The position numbers were made by a program, and so were the translations under genes. A DNA stretch of 64,000 nucleotides from Polytrichum commune. Its lineage: Eukaryota > Streptophyta > Polytrichopsida > Polytrichales > Polytrichaceae. Under the pieces are notes generated by a model. The model worked only from the letters and a program-made list of their open reading frames with translations, did not search any database and was not told the origin of the DNA. Position 1 is the stretch's first letter; each line of letters begins with the position of its first letter. This document shows positions 51,528 to 62,015 of this stretch, piece after piece. Where the stretch lies: NCBI GenBank assembly GCA_950295325.1, contig OX485809.1:24862001-24926000 (forward strand), in the 5' to 3' direction.

Positions 51528-53014
51528 TTGCTCTAAATTTTGCAACTTTATGGAGGAAGTTTTGATGGAGAATTCAACCCCTACAAAGTTCAAAACAATC
51601 AATGGAATCTCACCCACGCCGAGATTCGTTAAAGCTCTTATACCAATGTCACAACTAGCCCAACTTGAACTACTAAGAACCCTCTCTCTAGCAAAACTAT
51701 GAGGAAGAGAAGTGTCTAATGGCATGAACCACCCCACCATAAAGCCATGAGGAAGATGATCCCTTGCCATGCAAACCTTCCTCATACAAAGTGCTCACCC
51801 CCATGCCACTTTCCTAAATTAAGAGGAGTTGCTACTAGTTAACTCCCAGTCTCCCACTAGTTGGATCGCCACCAATCCTTACGGCTAAGGCTCCTTGATA
51901 GCCTTGCTCACACTACTAGTGGTATTATGGCTTTATAATAGCCTTGTTCATACTACTAGCGCGTTATACTGTGTGTCTCCTGCGCACAACCCCTACGAAA
52001 TGGTATTCTTTCCTCTTGGCTGTTCCAAAACGTTCATTTTCCCTAAAGCTTCTGGCCAAAACGATGTATATTTTTAGAAATTTTTCTTCGCCCCAAAGAA
52101 TGGATCGAATCGGAAGAAAAATCTCCCACGCGAGTGAATTAGGGTGGAAAAATTTCCCAGCAAATAGTTGTTTCAAAATGGAGAAAAAATCCCTTCTGAT
52201 TTTTCGGATTTAGGTTTTCATGTTGCCTTATCACATTGCTTTGGACGTGGTAGCCACTAATCTGCATACAATGTTTTTTATTGACAACAATCTCATTTTT
52301 TATGTGTTTTTTTGTTTTCAAATCACTTACAATCAGTTATTCCGTAAGAAATACAATTTCTATGTTTGGTAGTTTACAAGTTCAAGAGGTAATATCTCGG
52401 GGGAGGGGTAGTCATTGGTTGGAGTAGCAATATACGTGCGAACAAATGATAGGGTAGTTTAAAAAACATGGGGGCAAAAAATTATAAATGGACTTAAGAG
52501 TAATATAGGGTATCAAAAATGGCACTGGACATCTTTAAAGTACTATAGGATATGGAATAATAGATAATTTGGAATTATAAGTAATGCAAGCCATTTTTCT
52601 ATTAACCCAAAGTAGAAAATCACATAATGATAGCATGTGAAAAAAAAAATTGAAAGTAATACACCCCTATAAAATAGTGGTTGTTCGCACCTATATCCTT
52701 AATTTTTTAACACACTGCCCCCCCCCCCCCGAGGGTGGTATCAATTGGAAAATTGCCTCATCTATACATAAAAACCATCAAATACTCACCGGTGGATTGT
52801 AAATGGAAGTGCATTCTTCTTCTTGGTCTGCGTCAAACATATCGTTGGCAGTGTTGTTCACTCGTTTGTCATCATCATTTCCAAAAATGAGGGGTTGTTC
52901 GTTATCTTGCGTCTCGATTTTAACATTCTCATTCTCTTCTATTGCAGGAAATTCTAGTACGCGTACGGTGTCTTCGATGTCACATAAAGTGATCCTACCT
53001 ATTTGTCGTTCCAT

Positions 53015-53401
53015 TTTGGCCCTATGTAATTGCTTCGTGCTAGAAAACTTCAAACCCTTCTCCTTCTTCTCCTCTTTGCCAAAGTCGTGTACCCTTCTTT
53101 TTCCATGGCTAAATCATTTTATGTGCACACTTTGTCTTGTTTAAAAAGAATGTTATGATGAAATTATAATCCACACCCCACTAGTGAGTTGGGTTTTGTA
53201 TGATTAGGTTTTCAAATGAGATATTTGTTAGGGTTTGTTTTAGGGTTCTATGTTTGGTCTATAAATATTTTTTGGTTGTTATTATGTGTTGTCTATCTAT
53301 GTATTATTAGATGTTATGATGTCATGTATTTCAATTTCATTCAATATTATATTATACACCATTCAATATAAAGAGCCCGTTACGTTCAATAATATTGTAT
53401 A
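53015..53401. promoter_or_regulatory. Divergent intergenic region of the large MULE
   Basis: It separates the start of the methyltransferase-like gene (ATG at 53014, minus) from the transposase frame (open from 53402; first ATG 53465, plus). A good TATA box, CTATAAATA, lies at 53259-53267 for the plus gene. A weaker minus-strand ATTATAATTT lies at about 53162-53171. Both are placed about where core promoters of the two genes would be. Confidence 0.5.
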
Positions 53402-55532
53402 GTGCATCTATTGCATTCCATCCCTACGGCTACCATTAGAGCTCATGGATCCTTTGTTCCATTCATGTTGCCACTTCAAGATGATGGTCACGTAGGTGTC
53501 TTAGAGGATCTTCTCAGTTTGAGGTTCAATTTCCAGACGAGAACCATGTACTTAGAGCAGGAGATGTTTTCTGCGGATGGACAAATCTGTGAAACAATCC
53601 TGGTCCAAAAGAATAGAACTTACGATGGTTCAATGTGGATTCTAGGGCCTGGTTCGTTCAGAGTGATAGGTATTTCTGAGTCCCAAATGCAAGCTTCAAC
53701 TGTTGTATTGACAAACCAATCTGGCGCATCCACAGTTCAAATGCCAAATGTTAAATTGAAGCCTGCTGATAATATTGTGTGTTTATTATCAGATTCTGAT
53801 GATAATATTTGTGCAACTGTTGATCTATCGGACACATCGTCATTTCCTTTTAAAAATACTCCTTCTCAAGTCCCTTTGCATGCATCCAAATCATCATGCA
53901 TTCATTTGTCCAAGAAGTTTGCTTGTCGCGACACACCTTCTCAACGTCCTCCACTACACCCTTCGTCTTCATCTATAGGATTGACTATCATTGATGCCTT
54001 GAAGTTCACTAAATCTAGGAAAATGTCAAAGTCGGATCTTGCCTCAATTGATTTTGAGAATATAGTGGTTCGCTATGTCAAGTACTTACCATCTTCTTTC
54101 GATGGTGATATTTTATTTGTCTTACCCCCTGTGCCACTTGGAATTCCAAGTGCATATGGCCGCTCAATGGATGGCATGGACAAGATGTGCAATAGTCACC
54201 CTTGGTGTACCACCAAAACCACGAATATCCAAAACGACTTTGGATTGTCATTTCGATGATCTACTTGTGCATGTCATCTCCAATGTCAGAATGATCACTG
54301 CGATTAAATGCATCACAATGGAGGTGTGCGCAATACCACCGAGTGGGCAAATTCAACTCATCTCCCATTTGTTGTGGGTGATGTAGCCCCTGCTAGATCC
54401 ACTTTTGAATGTAAGGTATGCTGATCACCACCTGTGTGTATTGCTTTGTGTCATGCTCGCATACTTTATGTCCACTCCACATCTTCTGAAATGTTAAGGG
54501 CTTGCATTCATCTTGGTATGCATGATCACCATGTATCTAGTGGTATATGCCGTGAATCATTAGATATGGCATACCACTGCGTTGCAAATGAAATATTGAA
54601 AATACCCACCGCAACAAATTCAGCTATAGTTTTGGGTGCAAGCAAGCAATTCTTGGCCGATTATCTTATCAAATCTGCCACTATTGGTGAAGGGCATCAC
54701 CTAGTTGGTTCATCATTAAAGGTGGTCATGGACAAGTTCAGTACTCTTGCATCTCCAAATTGTCGTAATTTTGCATCTGGATCAAAACGCTTTGTGCGTA
54801 GTGGAATGGGAATTATGAATAGTATTATGGCTCTTAAAGACCATTCTACTTTCAAGTTTATTCATGGCAGTCGGTTCCCAGGGCAATCAAAAGACAAAGT
54901 GTTTGTTTTCAAGATGTCCGTAGATCTTCCGGGCAGTGGTGTGGAGCTTGTAAAAAGAATACAAGTCGGGGGGGACATGGAGAACTCTTGGATTATGTTT
55001 GACCATGTTAAACGTCTGAAAGATTAGACAACAATGGCTTGTCATGTGTATGATAGTCGATATTGTAAAGTGTTGACCATTGCGTATTGTGACATGCAAT
55101 CTGAGGATGGTACAGCACAAACTCTCTTTTGGGAAAATTTGAATGTTGTAATGGCAGAGAATGGTGTTTCAAAGGTGAACTTCAAAGGGTTCATGGCAGA
55201 CAGTGCTCAAGCTAATTGGAATGCGGTGAGGATGATTTACGGTGATGGTGATCCAACTTTGCCCATGGTCGCACATTAACGTACATGTCTTTTTCATTGG
55301 TCTGCAATTTTGGATAAGGTGATACAAAAGTATATCAAACCATCCTTGCAATTTCAACACAAACAACTCTGCAAGGATTACACAGATGCAAAAATAATGG
55401 ACGATGCTGAGACTAAGTACTATGTCATTTGTTCTTGGTGGTTGTCATCCGGAGCTGCCACAGAAGAAGGCATCCTCGGCCTTTCAGAGTGGTTGGGATT
55501 TTGGCATTTCCGTTATAGACAATGGGGTGGTC

Positions 55533-56748
55533 TGTGAGCCCAAAACGGTGCCCACATGTGTGGTTAACCTCAAAAGTTATTAGGAATGTTCATTTTTTAT
55601 TATGATTACTATTTTAAAACTAAAAAGAGTGTAACCCGTGGGTTTGGTGTGTTTTTGTGTTAACAAGGGATTTACGTCATTTGTGTGTTGAGAGAGGGTT
55701 AATGTTAATTAGATTTAGTTAAAGTGATTGTAGTTAGTACTTTTGTTATTAAGAAGGGGAATGTGAGCTTGAGGCTTAAGGCTGGGTTAGGTGCCCGAAT
55801 TGGGCTTAGAGGCTATCCACATTGGGACCAGGGGCTGGTGGAATTGGGTTGTAGCTTTGTTAGAATCAGGGGGGGTAGGCCTTGCAATTTGGAGCAACGC
55901 TGGATTCTCGGATGGATCAGCTGCGAGGCAGCCAGAAGCGGCAGCTCGCCGCAAGGATCACACTCTCTCAATGTTCGAAGGCAGGGGAGGGGCCGACTGC
56001 TCAAGGTCGTCGAACCTGGTTGAATGCCGAAGGTTGAACCTGGGTTGAATGCTCAAGACTGAGCTGGGTTGAATGCCGAAGGCCGAACCTGGGTTGAATG
56101 CTCAAGACTGAGTTGGGTTGAATGCCGAAGGCCGAACCTGGGTTGTATGCTCAAGACTGAGCTGGGTTGAAGGCAAGGCCGAGCTGGAGTGAGGGCAAGG
56201 TCGCCGAACCAGGCAGAGACGGCTCAAGGCCAAGCCTGGGATACCGAGATGGAATGGAGGTTGAGATTCGTCGCAACTGGGCCACCTGTGCCGGTGATGG
56301 GCAATGACGGGTCTGACCCCGAGCCCAAACAGCGTAGAATGCCGGAGTAATGGGGGGAACTGAGATTGAACTAGGGGTAGGGGCTAGTAGCATTTAGGCT
56401 AAGTTATGTTGTAGGCTAGTTAAGTAGGCTTAATATGAAGTATTCAGCTAGGGAATTATTTTAGTTAGGGAGCAAAGGCCACAAGGTGTTAGAAGGTGGC
56501 ATTAGGGGGTTGAACTTGTGGTTGAGTTGTGTGGGGTTGTAATAGAGTGTGCTAATAGGGCCATCATAGAGAAGAGTGTTTTTTTAACACTTGTAATCTT
56601 ATCGTGGAATGAATTGGTGTGCCAAGATTGATGTGGAATGCAAGGGAGGTTAATGACGTAAAAAAAAATGGAATTAGACAAGCAGGAATGTGAGCCCCAT
56701 GCCCCCACCCGGACTACAACGCATAAGGGTGGGTGGTTTGGCCTCACA
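55533..56748 (+). mobile_element. Solo LTR in the MULE transposase gene
   Basis: A 1216-bp sequence starting TGTGAGCCCAAAA and ending GCCTCACA, flanked by TGGTC (55528-55532, 56749-56753). Excising it with one duplication copy restores the transposase frame. It contains a ~60-bp tandem repeat (GGGTTGAATGCCGAAG / GGTTGAATGCTCAAGACTG, 56015-56170). Related at its 5' end to 45203-46270. Confidence 0.88.
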
Positions 56749-57574
56749 TGGTCACATGTTACTTGTAAGTTCATATTATTCTACATTATTCAATGTCATT
56801 GAGTTTTTGTTGCTTTATTTTATTTCTAATATATCTATAACTCATTTTTACTAATCCTATACTTGTGTATGTTTCATAGGATATGACAATCGAAGAACGT
56901 GCAGAAATGCCAACATGCAACCTTGCAGAAACTGTACACAACAAATGGCTCCAACAGTCCAGCAACAAGATGACTTGTTTATATGAAGCAACAGTGGATG
57001 ACATGATTCGTATTTTCATGCAAATTGCAAATTATCGGGCATGACTGAAAGGAGGATTAGATGGTAAAGGCCTGGATTCTGCGTCCTTGAAACTCAAAGC
57101 TCCTCATGGTGTGGCTCATACTACATCCGTGTTAGAGACTGATTGTATTGCTTCTAAGTAGTACATTGCAAGATTGTCACCCAACTCAGCCAAACGCTGT
57201 TGGGCATTGCAGGCCATTACAGGGACTATGCGCAATGCCAAAATCAGGACTGGAAAACATGGCATACCTGCTCCAACATACAAAGGGCTTAGGAAGGAAT
57301 TTTGCTCTCCCAACAACGTGGAGTATGAATTTTGGTTTTGCCCTGACGACATCAAGCGTTGTGTGAGTGGCAGTAAGAAGAAATATGTGTTGGATTGGCC
57401 TATAGTACCCAACACGTGGCCAGTGAAAATAAGTACCAATCTATCGAGAGAGGACGTTTTGGCACTTGAAGATGTTGGATTTCAACTACAGCAGAGGGAG
57501 GCATTGTCCCCTCGTCGTAGGCTTTCAACAATCACAACTCTCCCCATCCCTCGCTTGCATTTTTGTATGCCACC

Positions 57575-58316
57575 CAGGGTTGTCTATTGTGTTGTGACGG
57601 AGGCTAATCCCGACATAATGTCATGGCGTCACGACACGTATCTGTCACGACATTATGCCGGATGCCGTCTTTATCCTGACGAACTTGAATTTTACCGTAT
57701 TTTTTTGTGTAATTATATTACCCCAATCAGGACACGTAGGATTTACGATATCCACGTATGGTGCCATGTCAGCAAAGTAGAAGTAAAGTGGGAAAAAAAT
57801 TACTAACGCCCGTCCCCCCCCCCCCATCCGAACCCGGCCCCCCCTAATCCGAACCCCCTCCCCCCCCTCCCCCCCATCCGAACCCGCCCCCCCCCCCCCC
57901 CATCCGAACCCGGTCCCCCCTAATCCGAACCCCCTCCCCCCCCAATCCGAACCCCAATCCGGCCCCCATCCGTACCCCATCCGACCCTCCATCCGGCGTT
58001 CCCGCCCCCGTTCCCGTCCCCGTCCGCTCCGTTCCCCTCCCCCCCACACCCTCATTTGTCATATTTTACTACTTTGATTTTAACATAATGATAAACACAA
58101 AGGCAAAATGATTTACCTCGCAAGGGAAATATGCACATCCACGTCGGATTTTTTTGCCACATTGGATGCCACCTTGGCAAGAAGGTAAGTATTTTACCCA
58201 CCATACTAGCTTCCCCCTAGTATGACCCTACGTGGACCCTATTATGTCGTGACGGAGGGGTTCGCCCCGACACGACACGTCATGACGGTGGCAGGACGTC
58301 GCGATAGACAACCCTG
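57575..58316. mobile_element. hAT MITE with C-rich tandem core in the MULE transposase gene
   Basis: The inverted ends start CAGGGTTGTCTAT on both sides, flanked by a perfect 8-bp duplication ATGCCACC (57567-57574, 58317-58324). The 742-bp interior is non-coding and dominated at 57808-58040 by poly-C runs alternating with ATCCGAACCC. The end sequence differs from the CACGGG hAT family. Confidence 0.92.
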
Positions 58317-58676
58317 ATGCCACCATACCCGGACATCCACCTTACGTTCAGGTTTGGGAAGACAGTGCGTCGTAATCCAACAGCACCGCTAGCGGATCAC
58401 AAAAACAAATGAAAGAGCGCCGGACTCATGGAAAGTTACTATGTGATTGGCATCACTGCCATTCCATATCCGGGCTTTGGAGTGATAATCAATATTGTCT
58501 CCAAGCATGATATCACCTACCATGTCACAACTGGCGACATCCCGCATTGCACATGCCCGGATTTCACAAAAATGTCCTCTCATGCATTGGGAAAGAAAGG
58601 AAAATAGGTGTATTGTAAACATCTTTATTATGTGTTTAGATTTTTATGCAAGGTGGATTACGAGAGTGACAAGTTC

Positions 58677-59440
58677 ATTCATGCACCTACATATACCTAT
58701 AATGAGGTCATGCGACTACTTGAACTTGCTGGTATTATAGAATATGAGTAGTATTGCAAGTGTTCTATTAAGCAACATATATTTGAATGTCAATAAATGA
58801 CATGTTTTGGTTTGGATTATTATAATAAAAATTAGCAATGGACTGAAAGTATTTCAAATGATTTAGTAATTTCATTTCTATTTAGACTACGACCCAACCG
58901 TGAGCAGTTTGATTGATTCACACGGATAAATAATAACAAGTTTTTTAAAATAAAAAATAATTGAGAAGATTTTACGCACATCCGCGTAGTAACGTCTTCT
59001 TGGTATCTGCCTATAGATTATTCTTGCTTTATCACTAGCTCAATTTGGGATAGCACCAGTCAATGTAACCAACCGGATTCGAACCCGGGTTGATCCAGAC
59101 CTAATACCAATCTCTTACACAACTCGCATCCACAAGCAAAACCTAATAACTACCTATATATTGACAATTTCTAATATCTAATTTCCTTGCTTTTGTAGAT
59201 TGTGGGCCTTAACTCAACCCATGAGCGGTTTGAATGGCTCACAGTTATGACACCTACATATACGTATAATGAGGTTATGCACCTACTTGAACTTGCTGGT
59301 GTTGTAGAATGTGAGTAGTTGTGCAAGTGTTGGTTGTAACTACATGTATAAGGATGTCAATAAATGACATGTATTGGTTTGGATTATTATAATAAAAATT
59401 AGCAATGTATTGAAAGTGCTTTAAATGATCCATGGCAATA
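58677..59440 (+). repeat. Duplicated 3' end of the MULE transposase region
   Basis: 58677-58870 and 59248-59440 are direct copies (ACCTACATATAC, ACTTGAACTTGCTGGT, TCAATAAATGACATG, GGATTATTATAATAAAAATT blocks). They cover the last ~22 codons of the transposase and the 3' flank. A second, shorter direct pair (TGAGCRGTTTGA) occurs at about 58901 and 59224. Confidence 0.75.
58930..59190 (-). repeat. tRNA-related fragment, possible SINE
   Basis: The minus strand contains CCCGGGTTCGAATCCGG at about 59075-59092, a perfect internal B box of a tRNA-type pol III promoter. No convincing A box, cloverleaf or anticodon arm was found, so it is not called as a tRNA gene. It lies between the two direct copies of the transposase 3' end. 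Confidence 0.35.
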
Positions 59441-59517
59441 GGGCCCTTTCACTTATGCTTCATTTAAAATACTGGCAATTTACAATTGAAAATATGCAAT
59501 TAATTTGTCAAAATTCT

Positions 59518-59646
59518 GGTTGTGTACCCTAAACCCGTGTGTCTTTACTAAATTTGGATTCATTGTTCATATGTTACTGCTCATTGCTCATGTGTTACTG
59601 CTCACCGCTCACCGCTTACTGCTCATCGCTCATAAGATAGGTACCC
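59518..59646 (-). repeat. Right candidate terminal inverted repeat of the large MULE
   Basis: Inverted counterpart of 33072-33190, with GCTCA-type repeats (59578-59635) and an outer end at GATAGGTACCC. It starts ~770 bp after the transposase reading frame ends, a normal distance for an autonomous MULE. Confidence 0.6.
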
Positions 59647-61465
59647 TTCATGTGCAAAAATGAAAACAAAAGAATCTTGTATGACATAACATATATTGTG
59701 TAGCTTCCTTTTTTATTATAGAACCTTTAGTCATGGGAAGTTCATAATTTGAGGCTCATCACTCATATGTTTCCACTCATGTCCTAGCTTCCCTCCTAAA
59801 TGTATTTGGGGTTATATACGACCCTAGGTTTCATACAAACTTTTGTGTTGTATAGTATATCTATCAAAACTGGTACAAATGTTGGTCCAAAATATGATTT
59901 GGTAATTCAACATTTTCTCCCATAACCGTATTTGATTGGCCTAGGGAAATTTTCAATGTGGGAGGGGCATTGCATTGTCCAACCATGCCATGTGCTTGGG
60001 CTAGGAATAATCGACAAGTCAACAAAATATGCAACAACACCTCACCACACCTATGGCAATGTGGGCGGAGGTTTTTTTGTTAATATTTTATTGGAACCTA
60101 ATTCTACATGGCATATCTTGGTCAATTGAGCTAGATTTTTGGAGTGATAGTACAAATTGGCATAGAAAGAGCATTAGCCTTTGGGATTTCCAAAGTCATG
60201 TTTTTAGTCTCCATCCAATTAAACGAAGTTTAGGTTCATTTCATGCAATATTTAAGGTTTAGGCACTCCACTTGCACAATTGAAAATATATATAATCGCA
60301 TTAATTAAAGTGACTTAATTTTTTTTGTAATGCATTAACAAGCCATAGCTTTTTGATTCCCAAAAAGATTTTCCAAGGTTGCACATTTCATATCACCTCC
60401 TATAGAAAACCGTTAAAAACTACCTAAGAATGACCACGGTGAGGCGGGGGGAGGGTTGTATAATTCGGTCAATTGGGAAGCATATCATGGGGGTATTTTA
60501 ATGGCCCAGACTAATTGAATGGACCATTTAATTACCTAATAATCTAGCTTGTGGTATTTTGAGGGTCCATATAATTAATTATAATGAGGGGGGTACTTTT
60601 TAAGCCCTTCATTTATTATAATAAACTAAAGTACATTAAAGAAATGAAATCCAAAGACTAATGAAAAAAATATCTTTAACAATTTGAGTGCCAAAACTAG
60701 GACTAAGTTATCAAGGAACGACGTTGTGAACCGTCGAGTTCCAAATGGTGGTTGCTTTTGAATTGATGACCATTAATTTTAAACTTTGAAATCTTAGGTT
60801 TTAGAAATGTTGACATTACACATTCAATGGCACAAACAACACACAAATGCTCCACTATCAACATAAAGATGATTCATCCCACATTGTATATCCCACATAT
60901 ATCAAAGACACCAAATTAGATATGTTATGTAGGACCTTATATTGGTTTTAATCCAATATGGAAAATTCTTTCCATCATATATTACGTGTAAAAATAATAA
61001 ATAATAAAATACAACATATCTTTGGTCACACCATTCCATCTAATTTTTTAAGTCACCCCCCCCCCCACGCGTGGTGGGGAGAATGACACTTAGATGACCA
61101 CAAAAAACAAGGTTTTAGACTACAAACAACTCATGTATGTACGATTATATTTTGTTAAATGAGCGTTGATCTCCTTCAAAATATTTCCAAACCCAAGTCA
61201 AGGAGTTCACCCAAAAATGCCCAAGTGCATCCACGGGTTAACCAAGGGTGTACTTCTTCAATATAGTCTTACTACTTTAAAAGGTATTTAAACAAACCAT
61301 ACCCAACTTGAATGCTTCTCAATCAGAAGTAGGATTTCTCAAGTTTAAATGTCTTCAATAATAAACTTAGTAGGACCTCTGAATCACATGGAAAAAAAAA
61401 TCTTCAAATCTTTGTGCCTCAATAAGAAGTTGGATTTCTCAAGGAAAGTCTTCAATAGTAACTTA
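59647..61465. other. Non-coding region right of the large MULE
   Basis: AT-rich sequence with only short ORFs and no motif. A run of nine to ten C lies near 61059. No bounded element is recognised. Confidence 0.4.
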
Positions 61466-62012
61466 GGGCCGGCTTACACCATGGACCATGAAGTCGGACC
61501 ATGGAAGATGGTCTTTTTTCATGGTCCGATTTCTTAAAAAAATCAGTTTACAAAGCCTTTGGGCCCCTCAATAGGTGTAAACCGAATGTGGACCAAGAGG
61601 AATGACCATGCACTCAAAAGTGAATGTGTTGATTCTTTACTATGTGTCTCAAGAGGATGGTTTTGGAAAAAATTCAAGTTTGACCATTCTTTTGTCTTCT
61701 CTTGTCTTCAACTTCTCTTCCCCCAAAAAAAAATTGATTAAAAATTAATTAGAAGGATATTTCTCCGCCATGGGCCCTTGCCTTTTTCTACGAGAGCACC
61801 TCTTTTGCCTCTCCCGCCGCAGAATCTGTTGAACCATGTCAGTGGATAATGTAGGCCCTAAAACATGTCTTCTGGAGACCTGGAACTCCATGGTCACTGT
61901 GACATTTTTTTCCTTGGTGTAAACCAAAGTGGTCCCGGAACGAGTTCAACAGCCAATCACACATTTTACGGGGCTTTGGGACGACTTCATGGTCCACGGT
62001 GTAAACAGCTCC
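61466..62012. mobile_element. PIF/Harbinger-type MITE, copy 2
   Basis: The ends resemble copy 1 at 21528-21959 (CACCATGGACCATGAAGTCG-type, inverted at the right end) and are flanked by TTA on both sides (61463-61465, 62013-62015). The interior shares TTGGTGTAAACC and CAGCCAATCACA-type blocks. It is 547 bp, longer and more diverged than copy 1. Confidence 0.8.
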
Positions 62013-62015
62013 TTA

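Larger units (their letters stand above)
41702..51968 (-). mobile_element. Chromodomain Gypsy LTR retrotransposon (chromovirus)
   Basis: LTRs at 41702-42016 (3') and 51647-51968 (5') are similar over ~315 bp. In element sense each starts TATAACGCGC and ends TTGTGACA. The primer site TGGTATAAGAGC (51634-51645) matches initiator-Met tRNA type. The polypurine tract is at 42017-42029. Flanks are CTGTA (41697-41701) and CTGTG (51969-51973), a 5-bp duplication with one change. It sits in exon 2 of the methyltransferase-like gene. It carries a Tigger element (46656-48729) and a solo LTR (45203-46270). About 1.25 kb between chromodomain and 3' LTR (42030-43268) is unexplained. It has short internal duplications (42290-42440, 42975-43070) and may be another insertion. 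Confidence 0.93.
33484..53014 (-). pseudogene. ParB-like / beta-class DNA N4/N6-methyltransferase-like gene, 13 exons, interrupted by three insertions
   Basis: Exons (minus): 53014-52790; 51979-51969 + 41696-41471; 40416-39872; 39766-39574; 39476-39450; 39373-39337 + 36865-36717; 36628-36412; 36284-35977; 35765-35345; 35232-34885; 34766-34508; 34407-34287 + 33869-33789; 33688-33484. Skipping the insertions, phases match at every junction (1123 codons plus stop). Residues ~197-295 look ParB/sulfiredoxin-like (YRLEPFPLVRPTIKF ... EGNHRVTAW). Residues ~805-1020 have beta-class methyltransferase order: FDLIIADLPEG at the DPPY position, WRGAREKDPESLQFLI, GDVVLDAYAST, RHLVVFEKD. DLPE replaces DPPY, so activity is doubtful even when intact. 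Defects: stops at 40135, 40102, 39709, 39616, 39453 and 36222, an extra A near 36570, and AT for AG at 34408-34409. Residues ~400-786 are unrecognised. Confidence 0.7.
53402..58751 (+). pseudogene. MULE transposase with SWIM zinc finger, decayed and interrupted
   Basis: Mutator-family transposase. From 53402 to 55532 a single frame runs with stops at 54257, 54305, 54422, 55025 and 55277 but no frameshift. After the solo LTR (55533-56748) the frame resumes, with an intron at 56765-56879 and stops at 57042 and 57159. After the hAT MITE (57575-58316) it runs to the TAG at 58749 with stops at 58410 and 58605. MULE-type core signals are YCDMQSEDG (first Asp), FMADSAQANWNAV (second Asp) and RTCLFHW (the C-x-x-H motif). 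The SWIM finger is CTCPDF ... VYCKH at about 58546-58622. The first ATG is 53465; the N-terminal ~200 residues are unrecognised. Several stops replace probable Trp codons (TGG to TAG or TGA), including one in the SWIM finger. Confidence 0.82.
33072..59646. mobile_element. Very large MULE-like transposon carrying a ParB/DNA-methyltransferase-like gene (inferred)
   Basis: Proposed unit bounded by inverted ends at 33072-33190 and 59518-59646. A decayed MULE transposase (+) and a decayed ParB/methyltransferase-like gene (-) diverge from 53.0-53.4 kb, and both end close to the termini. Five younger insertions split it: 33878-34286, 36866-39331, 41702-51968 (itself nested), 55533-56748 and 57575-58316. 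Without these (about 15.1 kb with duplications) it is about 11.4 kb. The ends match only imperfectly, and the expected ~9-bp flanking duplication was not found. The unit as a whole is therefore inference; the two genes and the nested insertions are seen directly. Confidence 0.55.

Noticed and set aside
51980-52176. Separate 70-codon gene on the minus strand beside the Gypsy 5' LTR
   Set aside because: The inferred acceptor at 51980-51981 makes this stretch intron 1 of the methyltransferase-like gene, and exon phase fits exactly that way.
57645-58062. Gly-rich minus-strand ORFs
   Set aside because: Translations of the C-rich array in the hAT MITE.
59060-59110. Possible tRNA gene on the minus strand
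   Set aside because: Only the B box is convincing; no A box, cloverleaf or acceptor stem could be paired.
33063-59655. 9-bp target duplication around the large MULE
   Set aside because: The flanks (..GAGATAAA and TTCATGTGC..) do not match, so no duplication is claimed. The ends may be misplaced or worn.
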